40,610 nt of DNA from CAYSRM01 sp964475205. Lineage in GTDB: Bacteria; Verrucomicrobiota; Kiritimatiellia; UBA8416; CAYSRM01. Position numbers and translations under genes: made by a program. Positions within the stretch are counted from its first letter, which is position 1, and every line of letters starts with the position of its first letter. The stretch lies in the NCBI GenBank assembly GCA_964475205.1, contig CAYYVQ010000018.1, positions 1-40,610 of the forward strand. The letters are read 5' to 3'. Positions 26,770-35,175 of this stretch are shown here, one piece after another. The notes under the pieces were generated by a model. The model searched no databases, had not been told where the DNA came from, and worked only from the letters and a program-made list of their open reading frames with translations.

Positions 26770-28284
26770 CTATTCTGTATTCTCCAGCGTCAATTTGCGC
26801 ATACGCGGCAGATCTTCCGTTGCGCGATCTATCTCAACTGAAAATATCTGCGGCGAGGATTCGACTTTTTCCCGCTTTCCGCGTATGCCACCGTCTTTAC
26901 CTTCCCATTCAAACTCCACATAAAACCCGTTTGTTTTCAGAACCTCCGGATTGGTAAGATCTACCTTGATTTCATTCCGGCCGGGCATCAACTGCGGCAA
27001 TGCATACATGTTGTGCTGAAAAACCGTTGTCTGTTCCAGACTTTCAATACAGGCGCAAGCTCCCTGCAATTCAAGACACAATCTGTAGCCGGTGGTTCCC
27101 AGATCTTCAAGAAAGGCGGGTCTTAAATCAAACCGTGTTTTGCATTCATTTCTCATGCCGGCCAATAGTTTACCCTGCCTGTCAAGTGTGTCTATTGAAA
27201 CAGACATCTCCCCCTGGCCTGCAACCTCAAGGCTTCCCCCCTGGCAGAAATACGGCAGATCAGTCCGCCATGTCAACTTCATTGGCAGGTCCGAATCGAC
27301 AGGAACGAGCCGGTCTCCAATCAATTGAACATTTTCAGTTTCAGAAAATTGCTCAAGAACCGAAAGCGAAGGCTTCCAGGTAAGCCGGCCGTTAGCCCAG
27401 TATCGCCCCGTGCGAACAGTCTGCTTTTCTCCTGTCTTAGGATCAAAGCTTTCTATTGATTTCATGTACGGACGCCAGTAAGGCCAGTTGACGCTATCGC
27501 GTCTTTCCGCCTGCTCGCCGCAGAAATGATGAGGCGGCGCAAATTTTGAATCAACGCCTGTCAGAAAATACATGCCCGGTTCATGGTCCCAGTTGCGCGT
27601 ATAGCTTTCACCGGGACGGAGAATAATGTCCGGCTTGAAGTGATTGTCCCATATATAGTTCCTGCGCTCGGATAGTTCGCAGCGTTCTACCCATTCAACA
27701 TCGGTTCTGCCGCACTTCTCTTCATACTCAGTGTTTCCGGGTTCAAACCGAAGTATGTCCGAATACAAAACATCGCCGCACGGCAAAAGCGGCGCCGGCG
27801 AGGGGTTTTCACGCTCAAGAAGCCCCGGATCTGCTTTCAACTGTTCAGGAGTTGCCAGGTCATCAAAACCCTCGTTCCATGCCGCCAACCCGAGAAAAGC
27901 ATCCATCCAATGCCACCGGTTGTCCCATTCGGCGACAAAACTTCCATGCCCGGTAGTCCCCAGAATGCGGGCATTCACTCCCATTGACTGAAGAATGTGC
28001 GATTGCGCCCCCGCAGTGGGCGTACAGAGACAATAGCCCACCCTGTTTATAAGATCAGCCGCTCCCCCGCCGCCGCCTGCTTCTTTGCTTAAAAAACGAT
28101 AATGAAACATGGTCCGCCGGATGTAGTTATACACCTCAATCGCTTTATCCCTCGCATTCATTCCGGGTTTTGACAAAGAATCGGCAATCGACTGAACACT
28201 ACGAGTATCAACGCAACGATCACTGGTAACGTAAGGATTGATTATGAAATCGGACCGCTTATCTTTCTCTTTGAAAATACTCAT
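26770..28284 (-). CDS. Transglutaminase-fold protein, no signal peptide
   Basis: 504 aa. The N-terminal domain (about 40-140) has the transglutaminase-like pattern: helix KAIEVYNYIRRTMFHYRF, then GYCLCTPTAGAQSHILQSMG with a nucleophile candidate at Cys87 (Cys85 is next to it), VNARILGTTGHGSFVAEW giving His113, and RWHWMDAFLG giving Asp128, a Cys-His-Asp triad. About 150 onward is beta-rich: PGESYTRNWDHEPG at about 230-245, and a C-terminal carbohydrate-module-like part (WRTDLPYFCQGGSLEVAG). Unlike the two following genes no signal peptide is seen, so it may be cytoplasmic or exported another way. First gene of the three-gene operon; the ATG at 28284 lacks a good ribosome site. Confidence 0.72.
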   Translation of the reverse strand: MSIFKEKDKRSDFIINPYVTSDRCVDTRSVQSIADSLSKPGMNARDKAIEVYNYIRRTMFHYRFLSKEAGGGGGAADLINRVGYCLCTPTAGAQSHILQSMGVNARILGTTGHGSFVAEWDNRWHWMDAFLGLAAWNEGFDDLATPEQLKADPGLLERENPSPAPLLPCGDVLYSDILRFEPGNTEYEEKCGRTDVEWVERCELSERRNYIWDNHFKPDIILRPGESYTRNWDHEPGMYFLTGVDSKFAPPHHFCGEQAERRDSVNWPYWRPYMKSIESFDPKTGEKQTVRTGRYWANGRLTWKPSLSVLEQFSETENVQLIGDRLVPVDSDLPMKLTWRTDLPYFCQGGSLEVAGQGEMSVSIDTLDRQGKLLAGMRNECKTRFDLRPAFLEDLGTTGYRLCLELQGACACIESLEQTTVFQHNMYALPQLMPGRNEIKVDLTNPEVLKTNGFYVEFEWEGKDGGIRGKREKVESSPQIFSVEIDRATEDLPRMRKLTLENTE

Positions 28285-28358
28285 TACGATACACCGATTA
28301 AACCATACCTACAAATCAAACAATTATTTCGTTTCACGAAAAAGCAAGGCAGATAGCC

Positions 28359-28538
28359 TAGCCTGATCCATTCATAAAAATCTATTACGAGTGCGCATGT
28401 CCCTTCATCTCAACGACTTTGCTGGCCAGCCGATCTAGACGTATGTTCATACGCCTTCACCCGGCTATCTGCTCAAAGCCATTGATCTAAAAGCAACATG
28501 CCCACTCTCATCACGAAGTTGATGAATAGATCAGGCTA
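28359..28538. repeat. 180-bp element with 17-bp imperfect terminal inverted repeats
   Basis: TAGCCTGATCCATTCAT at 28359-28375 pairs with ATGAATAGATCAGGCTA at 28522-28538 (one mismatch in 17). Inside and beside it, GGCAGATAGCC (28348-28358) can pair with GGCTATCTGC (28463-28472), and CGTATG-tt-CATACG (28440-28453) forms a hairpin. Flanked by TA at both ends. Could be a MITE-like remnant or a structured RNA/regulatory region. No coding potential. Confidence 0.5.
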
Positions 28539-28588
28539 TACTCAGGTTTTAAAGAATACAAACTTCACAACATAAAAGCAAACGTAAC

Positions 28589-28774
28589 TTATCGTTTTTC
28601 GCCGCACGGTCCTGGCCGTTTTCTATCCTTATTCCGATCATTGTCCCGTTCGTTGTCAATTCTTCCATCCTTATCACGATCCTCGTCGATTTCCGCTAAT
28701 TGATCAAAATAATGACCTTCTCTGCCAAAAAAAACATTTTTTTCACAAATCCAGCTTGAATCCAAATCTAACAT
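28589..28774 (-). pseudogene. Possible Asp-rich Ca-binding-repeat remnant
   Basis: A 61-codon frame whose C-terminal half is IDEDRDKDGRIDNERDNDRN, like the DxDxDGxxD loops of thrombospondin-3 or EF-hand type repeats found in secreted proteins. It overlaps the start region of the plus-strand propeller gene and has no good ribosome site. It may be the tail of a decayed gene or chance low-complexity sequence. Confidence 0.25.
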
Positions 28775-28791
28775 CAGTTAATGTTTCTCGC

Positions 28792-31455
28792 ATGATTGAT
28801 CTCATCATTCCTCTAAACATGCCTGTCGGGGTAGTTCCGATACTTATCGGACCGTTGCAGGTGCTGCTTGCTATTCTGCCTGCTATTCTTGTTTCCATCG
28901 GGGCAACGCTGGTGGCCATGTTCAAACCCTCCTCCATCAAGGCATTTTTACAGATTCTCTGGCGCAACAAAATACTGGCAGTTCTTGTAGCCGCTGGAAT
29001 TACAGGTATCTGTTACGGGGTCTCCTTTATTTCCGACAAGTTCCAACCACAAGCCGGCGAACTCGAAAGAGGCGACGCCGAATGGCCCATGTTCCGGGGC
29101 GGACTGCACCGGCGTGGGGCAACGCTCGGCGAATCTCCTGATCCAACCATGGCGGAAAATGTATGGTCTTTTACCAGGGTCGCCAAAACCTTTTATGCAT
29201 CTCCGGCGCTTCTGGGAAACCTGCTCTTTGTGGCGACTACCGAAGGCATCGGACCTTTCAACCAGGAAGGCAATGGCGGGATTTACTGCCTGGACGCTGA
29301 CACAAAGGCTGTGGTCTGGCGCTACAGTCCCCGGAATTTCCGCGGAACTTTTTCATCGCCCTCAATTTCAGGCGATTATCTCGTATGCGGAGAAGGCCTG
29401 CATATAACAACGGACGCGCGCATTACCTGTCTTCGGCTCCATGACGAAAGCCAAAGCTATGAGTTCCTCTGGGAATACCGCACACAAAGCCATGTGGAAT
29501 CATCCGCCTGTATATACGACGGCAAAGTTTATATCGGGGCGGGCGACGACGGATTCTATTGCTTTGCCCTTGAACCCCTGCCAGGCAACAAGCCGGATCT
29601 TGTGTGGCACCTGGGAGGCAAAGATTCACCCGACCGGGAAAAGTACCTTGACTGCGAAACATCTCCTGCGGCGGCAGACGGGAAAGTCTATTTCAGCTTA
29701 GGAATGGCCGGAAAAGCCATTATATGCGCCGACGCCAATACCGGCGAGGAATTGTGGCGCCGCCATGCCCCCTACCCTGTTTTCGGTCCCCCGGCAATCG
29801 TTGAGGACAGAATTTATATGGGGATGGGTAACGGGAACTTCATTGAAACTGCCGAGGTGGTTAAAAGCAAGACCATACAAAAGCTCAGGAAAGCCGGCAA
29901 AACAGACGAGGAAATTGAAAAAGCAGTCGATGATATGGGGCCCGGCGGCGAAGTATGGTGCCTTGACAAGGACAGCGGCGAGATTATCTGGCGCCACAAA
30001 CTGGAACGCACCGTCCTGGGTTCTGTAGCTCATGCAGACGGCCGCCTTTATTTCGGCGACCGGGACGGTACACTTACAAGCATAAAGACCGACAATAAAT
30101 CCGTAATGACAACAGAAGTGCATGAACCGATCATCGCTTCGCCGGCCGTTGCAAAAGATCATGTGTATGTTGTTACAGCGTATGGACACATGTACTGCTT
30201 TGACAGACTTACGCTTGAACCCGTGTGGGACATGTTTCTGGGAGCCGGCCAGGCTTATCTGAGTTCCCCTGCCGTGGGCAGAGGCCATGTATACGTTGGA
30301 TCCGACATGAACGGCCTGCTTTGCGTGGGGCAGCCCGCGGAAGACAAGGGCATGGAACTCTGGCAGTCCGCGCTCGGAGGACCCGGAAAATCCGGATGGA
30401 CTGATCGCTCACCCGTCCCGGAACGAGCCCGATACGCCTGGAGATACCCCAAGTCAGAAAGCAATGCGGAAGATTCAATGCCCGGATTTGCAGGCCCGCC
30501 TGTAGTTATAGAAAATTCCCTTCTTGCAGCAAGGACAGGAAAACGCACAGGCCTTGAAAGAATTTCTCTCGAAAATGAAGATCCGTCTCAAACCTGGTTC
30601 TATGCCACAACTAACGCACCTGCCTCCTCTCCTGCCCTGATCGGGAAGACAGCGGTTTTTGTTGATGGCCGCCAGGGAGACGCCAACCGATTCCTGCACC
30701 TGGTGGATATTGAAGCAGGCAAAGCTCTGGAAACGCGGTCAGTGGATCCGGCTGCATCCGGACTACTGCTTGTAACCAAAGATCTCCTGCTGGTGTATGA
30801 CGTTGAAAACCAGCTTTCCTGTTACAAGATTTCAACCGATGAAACTGGAATCGCCGGTCTTGAACCTGAACCTCTATGGCAGTCAGAAGTCAATTCCGCA
30901 CAAGGTGTTCCGCTGATAAAAGATAACATGGTCTTCGTGGCTTCGCGCAACGATGACTCCGTAATGGCTCTGAGCCTGATCAACGGCGAAGAATTGTGGC
31001 GCAGTGGATTATCTTCAAAACCGTCTACAGGCCTAATAGTAAATGATGAATGCCTGGCAATAGGAACAGACGAAGGTCTGTTCGGGCTGTCTTTAATCGA
31101 CGGTTCCCTGAAGTGGAAACTGGAATCCAGGACGGTAACAAGCTCTTTGGTTGCCGACAGCGCAAGAATTGCATGCGGCACAACAAAGGGGCTTATCATC
31201 CTGGACTGGGATGGCGCCCTCCTGAAGCAGGAGCCTGATGCGCTGCCTGGCCTGTCCCCCATAATGGCTAGAGATCTGATTGTTTACCTCAAAGCTGATG
31301 CCGTCGAAGCCTATGATTTCTCGACCGGAGAAATACGACGTATCGCAGGGCGCTTAGGATGGCTTGGCAAGCCTCTTACACCGCCTGTAATGACAAAATC
31401 ACGGATTATTTACGCAACCGATAAGCGGGGCCTCGTATGTGTCAGACCCCGCTAG
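28792..31455 (+). CDS. Membrane-anchored PQQ-type beta-propeller protein
   Basis: About 887 aa. The N-terminus has two hydrophobic segments, about 14-44 and 58-80 (ILAVLVAAGITGICYGVSFI), so the protein is anchored rather than secreted by a cleaved signal. From about 90 it is a long run of PQQ/BamB-type blades: WPMFRGGLHRRGAT, GGIYCLDADTKAVVWRYS, IICADANTGEELWRR, VWCLDKDSGEIIWRHKLE, and on to LTPPVMTKSRIIYATDKRGL; at least ten blades, enough for two propellers. An upstream in-frame TTG at 28756 is possible but leaves a polar leader; 28792 is preferred for the membrane segment, though no strong ribosome site is seen. Overlaps or abuts the dikinase gene. Role unknown: possible scaffold or sensor. 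Confidence 0.82.
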   Translation: MIDLIIPLNMPVGVVPILIGPLQVLLAILPAILVSIGATLVAMFKPSSIKAFLQILWRNKILAVLVAAGITGICYGVSFISDKFQPQAGELERGDAEWPMFRGGLHRRGATLGESPDPTMAENVWSFTRVAKTFYASPALLGNLLFVATTEGIGPFNQEGNGGIYCLDADTKAVVWRYSPRNFRGTFSSPSISGDYLVCGEGLHITTDARITCLRLHDESQSYEFLWEYRTQSHVESSACIYDGKVYIGAGDDGFYCFALEPLPGNKPDLVWHLGGKDSPDREKYLDCETSPAAADGKVYFSLGMAGKAIICADANTGEELWRRHAPYPVFGPPAIVEDRIYMGMGNGNFIETAEVVKSKTIQKLRKAGKTDEEIEKAVDDMGPGGEVWCLDKDSGEIIWRHKLERTVLGSVAHADGRLYFGDRDGTLTSIKTDNKSVMTTEVHEPIIASPAVAKDHVYVVTAYGHMYCFDRLTLEPVWDMFLGAGQAYLSSPAVGRGHVYVGSDMNGLLCVGQPAEDKGMELWQSALGGPGKSGWTDRSPVPERARYAWRYPKSESNAEDSMPGFAGPPVVIENSLLAARTGKRTGLERISLENEDPSQTWFYATTNAPASSPALIGKTAVFVDGRQGDANRFLHLVDIEAGKALETRSVDPAASGLLLVTKDLLLVYDVENQLSCYKISTDETGIAGLEPEPLWQSEVNSAQGVPLIKDNMVFVASRNDDSVMALSLINGEELWRSGLSSKPSTGLIVNDECLAIGTDEGLFGLSLIDGSLKWKLESRTVTSSLVADSARIACGTTKGLIILDWDGALLKQEPDALPGLSPIMARDLIVYLKADAVEAYDFSTGEIRRIAGRLGWLGKPLTPPVMTKSRIIYATDKRGLVCVRPR

Positions 31456-31495
31456 ACTAAGTGAATGTTGTAACTATAAAGAAAACGTGTCGCAA

Positions 31496-34144
31496 ATGGA
31501 AATTATTCATTATTTCGGAATAAAAGACGTCCCAACAAACCTCGGAGATCTGGACACCCTGGGCGGCAAAGGAGTTAATCTCTGTAGCATGACTAACGCA
31601 GGGTTCGACGTGCCCCCGGGTTTCGTCGTTAGTACTTCCGCATACAGGCGCTTCCTGGAAGCAAACAACCTGACGGAAACGATTCAGAAAGAAGCTGCGA
31701 ACGTTAATCCCGGGGATACTGAACAAGTCGACCTGATTTCCGCTAAGTTGCGCAAACTGTTTACCGGCAGCCCGGTTCCTGAAGATTTGCGCGCAGAAAT
31801 TGAGAAAGCCTACAAGCGCCTTCAGCAGGAAGGAACCGACGCTGTAGCAGTGCGTTCATCGGCGACAGCAGAAGATCTGCCTGAAGCAAGTTTTGCGGGC
31901 CAGCAGGATACGCATCTGAATATATCCGGAGCCGCGCCCCTGTTGGATGCTGTAAGAAAATGCTGGGCAAGCCTGTGGACAGCAAGGGCAATGGTCTATA
32001 GAAGCCAGCAACGCATTCCAGCAAAAGGCCTTGCGCTTGCTGTAGTGGTTCAGAAGATGGCGATGGCCGACAGCGCTGGAATCATGTTTACCGCCAATCC
32101 AGTCACAGGCTCCAGAGGAGAAATTGTCATAAACGCCGCATGGGGACTTGGAGAAGCAGTTGTTGCCGGCCATGTAACCCCGGACACGATGCTTGTCGAC
32201 AAGGAAAAAGGCGAAATCAAGGATGTTACAGTGGCTGAAAAGACCACAATGACATCCCGCACACCTGAAGGAACAATCGAAGAGACTGTCCCGAAAGCAA
32301 AACAGAAGGAACAGGTCCTCAGCGATAAGCTGGCTTGCGAGCTTGCTGATATCGGCAAACGAGTTGAAAACCATTACGGAACCCCCCAGGACATCGAATG
32401 GGCTATGGAAGGCGACAGATTCTATCTCGTGCAGGCTCGTCCCATAACAGCCATTCCGGAAGCCCCCGACGAAGTTGAGCGCGTGCGCGTCTGTGAAATT
32501 GAAAGACTCAGAAAACTGGCAGACGGGGGCCGGCGAGTATGGGTAATCCATAATCTTGATGAAATACTGCCGTCCCCCACCCCTCTGTCCTGGGACTTGA
32601 TAAATGAATTCATGAGCGGCAAAGGCGGATTCGGCAGGATGTACAGAGATCTTGGCTACCAACAGACTGACCAGGTTATCAATCAAGGATTTCTTGACCT
32701 GGTAGGCGGTCGAATATATGCCGACCCTGAAAGGGCCGCGGGCTTATTCTATGACCGGGTTCCTCTCAAATATAGCGTTGAAGAAGCGGCAAAGAATCCC
32801 GGACTGCTTGACTCAGCGCCAACCGAGTTTGCCCCCGAAAAAGCAGACGCCGCCTTTCTGGCTGCCCTGCCGAGAATAGTGCGCAACACTATCCGCGCCT
32901 CGAAAAAGCGGAAAGCCGCTGACGCGCGCACAGTTGAAAAATTTGAAACAGAAATCGCGCCGCGTTTTAAAGAGTGGATTTCCATAAAAAGAAAACAGGA
33001 TTTATCAGGTTTCTCAACAGAGCAGATGCTCAAAGAACTTGAAGAACGTATTGAAAAAGGACTTCATGAAATCGGAAGCGAAGAATTAAAGCCCGGCTTG
33101 TTTGGCGGCATGGCTCAGGCAAACATGGAAGCCCGCCTTATTCAGATTATGGGTGAAGAAGAGGGCCGGCAACTTGCCCTTTTGCTGACCCAGGGATTGA
33201 GCGGAGACACAACCATTGAGCAGAATGAGGCTTTGTTTCAGTTAGCCCAGGGAAATGGAACGCGCGCTGAATATATTGAAAAATACGGCCATCGCGGTGT
33301 AGGCGAGATGGAACTGGCAAAAAGACCCTATCGGCTTGACGATCATTACCTCAGGCAGGTCTTGTCAACGTTCCTTGGAGATAACGTCACATCCCCCATG
33401 GAACTCCACAACAAGAACGTGGAAAAGCGGCAGCAGGCAGAATCAGATCTACCCGAAAAACTGAAACAATGGGGCGGCAGCAGTTTTATCGAAGAAATTA
33501 CAGAAATGATGCACAACGCGCAGAAAAAGCTGCCTTATCGCGAAATCGGCAAAGATTATCTGATCATGGGGTATGACACTATCCGAATGCTCCTCGATGT
33601 TCTGGGAGAACGATGGGGTCTTGGATTGGACGTTTATTTTCTTCACAAAGACGAACTGTCCGAATTTGAAAAAGCGCCCGAAGAATTTAAAAAGAAAATA
33701 GCAGAACGAAAGAAACAATGGCGGCTGCTGCAACAGCTTGATATGCCGGATGTAGTCGATACCGACAATCTTGAGAATTTAGGACTTCCTGAAGAATATG
33801 AACACAGCAATCTGCTCCAGGGCGAGCCGGTAGCTTCAGGAGTAGCCACAGCCATGGCACTGATTGTATTTAACCCGGAAGACGTGGCTTCTGATTGCCG
33901 GGACTACATTCTTGTATGCCCCTCTACAGATCCTAGTTGGACCGCCCTTTTTGTTCACGCTCGCGGCGTAATCGTTGAAAAAGGCGGAATTCTCAGCCAC
34001 GGCGCCATTGTAGCCAGGGATTACGGAATTCCGGCTGTTGTATGCCATGGCGCTACGAAACGAATTGCAAACGGCCAGATGATCCGTGTTGATGGAAACC
34101 AGGGAAAAATATTTATTTTAGACGAGGACAGCTCCAATGCTTGA
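31496..34144 (+). CDS. RPH-like PEP/ATP dikinase (phosphoenolpyruvate synthase-related)
   Basis: About 882 aa from the ATG at 31496. Domains: ATP-grasp PPDK_N about 20-345 (LGGKGVNLCSM, VRSSATAEDLPEASFAGQQD, ITANPV-type FTANPVTGSRGEIVINAAWG, RFYLVQARPITAIPE); a large unique middle about 370-770 (VIHNLDEILPSPTPLSWDL, rich in charged helices); and a C-terminal swivelling His domain, GGILSHGAIVARDYGIPAVV with catalytic His835. The pyruvate/PEP barrel of PpsA is absent and the order matches rifampin phosphotransferase (ATP, substrate, His). A GTG at 31439 inside the upstream gene could extend it by 19 aa. So a phosphotransfer enzyme of unknown acceptor. The next gene starts 8 nt inside its end. 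Confidence 0.8.
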   Translation: MEIIHYFGIKDVPTNLGDLDTLGGKGVNLCSMTNAGFDVPPGFVVSTSAYRRFLEANNLTETIQKEAANVNPGDTEQVDLISAKLRKLFTGSPVPEDLRAEIEKAYKRLQQEGTDAVAVRSSATAEDLPEASFAGQQDTHLNISGAAPLLDAVRKCWASLWTARAMVYRSQQRIPAKGLALAVVVQKMAMADSAGIMFTANPVTGSRGEIVINAAWGLGEAVVAGHVTPDTMLVDKEKGEIKDVTVAEKTTMTSRTPEGTIEETVPKAKQKEQVLSDKLACELADIGKRVENHYGTPQDIEWAMEGDRFYLVQARPITAIPEAPDEVERVRVCEIERLRKLADGGRRVWVIHNLDEILPSPTPLSWDLINEFMSGKGGFGRMYRDLGYQQTDQVINQGFLDLVGGRIYADPERAAGLFYDRVPLKYSVEEAAKNPGLLDSAPTEFAPEKADAAFLAALPRIVRNTIRASKKRKAADARTVEKFETEIAPRFKEWISIKRKQDLSGFSTEQMLKELEERIEKGLHEIGSEELKPGLFGGMAQANMEARLIQIMGEEEGRQLALLLTQGLSGDTTIEQNEALFQLAQGNGTRAEYIEKYGHRGVGEMELAKRPYRLDDHYLRQVLSTFLGDNVTSPMELHNKNVEKRQQAESDLPEKLKQWGGSSFIEEITEMMHNAQKKLPYREIGKDYLIMGYDTIRMLLDVLGERWGLGLDVYFLHKDELSEFEKAPEEFKKKIAERKKQWRLLQQLDMPDVVDTDNLENLGLPEEYEHSNLLQGEPVASGVATAMALIVFNPEDVASDCRDYILVCPSTDPSWTALFVHARGVIVEKGGILSHGAIVARDYGIPAVVCHGATKRIANGQMIRVDGNQGKIFILDEDSSNA

Positions 34145-35015
34145 GACTATCAACGACTTTATACTCATGCTTGCCGATCCGCTTTTGAACTGGCTGCTGC
34201 TCTTTCCTTTGGACGCGGTCATATTCATAGTCGCGATTATGACTTCCGCTGCAATCACTTTTTCACGAAAGTGGTCAACAGACCAGGAATGGCTGAAACG
34301 CGCTGACGATGATGTAAAAAAGATCAAAGAATTAATCAAAGAAGCCAAGCAGCGCAAAGACAAGGAAGCAGTCAAACGTCACAAGATGACGATCGGCTTG
34401 ATAAAGATGCGAAGCATGAAGTTCGAGCTTAAGCCCTTGTTAATAGCGATTCTCCCTATTCTTATTCTAGCCACATGGGGTTTCGGAAGGCTTGGTTTCC
34501 ACCCCCCTGAACCGGATGAGACCGTTAAAGTGAAGATGTATATTCCCAAATCCGGTATGGGTGAAATCGCCCACATGCTTCCGGTAGAAGACGTTGATGC
34601 CGTCAGCGGATGGGTCCGGAAGCCCCAGCACGACACTTATCCCGAACCCGATGGAATATGGGAGGAGTGCACACGCTGGTGCGCTGAGAAGATGCAGATG
34701 ATGCCCCCGCTTGGAGGCGTAATCATCTGGCACGTCAAAGCCCCTGAAAACAGAACTCCGTACACATTGGATATGGTTTATGGTGGTGAAACATACACTA
34801 AAGAATTACTGGTCGGACAGAAAACCTACGGCAAGCAGATGGTATTTTACGGTCTGAACGAACCAGTTCAGGCAATAGAGTTGGCCCTTGAGAGATTCAA
34901 ACTATTCGGCGTTATAGGCGGCTTCGGTCCCTGGTTCCCTCCATGGCTGGTGGCATATCTGATTATTGCGTGCATATTTGTGCCTGTTCTGAAAAAAACA
35001 TTCAAGATCTACTGA
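34137..35015 (+). CDS. Bacterial DUF106 (EMC3/TMCO1/YidC-like) membrane insertase homologue
   Basis: 292 aa. Topology matches archaeal Ylp1/DUF106 and eukaryotic EMC3/TMCO1: first helix about 18-43 (LLLFPLDAVIFIVAIMTSAA), a basic coiled-coil cytosolic loop about 45-95 (KIKELIKEAKQRKDKEAVKR then MTIGLIKMRSMKFELKP), second helix about 100-119 (LLIAILPILILATWGFGRL). Then comes an unusual about 130-residue soluble domain with Cys pair (EECTRWC) and a third helix near the end (about 268-287, PPWLVAYLIIACIFVPVL). Canonical members place the third helix much sooner, so the domain appears inserted between helices 2 and 3. ATG overlaps the dikinase TGA by 8 nt, a coupled operon. The helical hydrophilic loop and basic stretch fit a YidC-family insertase; the client is unknown. 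Confidence 0.78.
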   Translation: MLETINDFILMLADPLLNWLLLFPLDAVIFIVAIMTSAAITFSRKWSTDQEWLKRADDDVKKIKELIKEAKQRKDKEAVKRHKMTIGLIKMRSMKFELKPLLIAILPILILATWGFGRLGFHPPEPDETVKVKMYIPKSGMGEIAHMLPVEDVDAVSGWVRKPQHDTYPEPDGIWEECTRWCAEKMQMMPPLGGVIIWHVKAPENRTPYTLDMVYGGETYTKELLVGQKTYGKQMVFYGLNEPVQAIELALERFKLFGVIGGFGPWFPPWLVAYLIIACIFVPVLKKTFKIY

Positions 35016-35034
35016 TTGGTTTTTCCCGACAAAA

Positions 35035-35065
35035 ATCAGCGCAATCGGTGTAATCCGTGGTTAAC
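35035..35065. repeat. Possible dispersed short repeat
   Basis: The stretch around AATCGGTGTAATCCGTGGTT resembles short intergenic phrases that recur in other environmental genomes. Only one copy is visible here, so repeat status is unproven. Confidence 0.25.
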
Positions 35066-35118
35066 TTAACACCAGCTTGGACTTCGAGCACAAACCAGGA
35101 TCAAGGTAGTGTTAAAGC

Positions 35119-35162
35119 TGTGTGTGCGTATGTGAGTGTGTGGGTGTGTGAGTTGTTGTGTG
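35119..35162. repeat. GT-rich low-complexity tract
   Basis: About 44 bp of nearly pure G and T with repeated TGTG/GTGT units, ending one base before the AAGGGA ribosome site of the next gene. Slipped-strand change in this tract could alter spacing or expression; that is inference. Confidence 0.7.
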
Positions 35163-35175
35163 AAAGGGAATGCTT

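Larger units (their letters stand above)
28285..28791. other. 507-bp gap with structured inverted repeats, no clear gene
   Basis: Divergent region between the transglutaminase-like gene and the propeller gene. Its left half contains nested inverted repeats (28348-28538, separate entry). Its right half (28589-28774, minus) has a weak 61-codon frame with Asp-rich D-x-D-x-D-G-x-x-D-like sequence. The AT-rich stretch before 28791 (a run of A at 28728-28735 then T) probably carries the promoter of the plus-strand trio. Confidence 0.5.

Noticed and set aside
31856..32686. 276-codon minus-strand frame
   Set aside because: Antisense to the ATP-grasp domain of the dikinase; Cys/His-rich translation typical of shadow frames.
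35009..35038. CTGATT...AATCAG hairpin after the insertase gene
   Set aside because: Six-bp stem with a 16-nt loop and T run inside the loop, unlike an intrinsic terminator.
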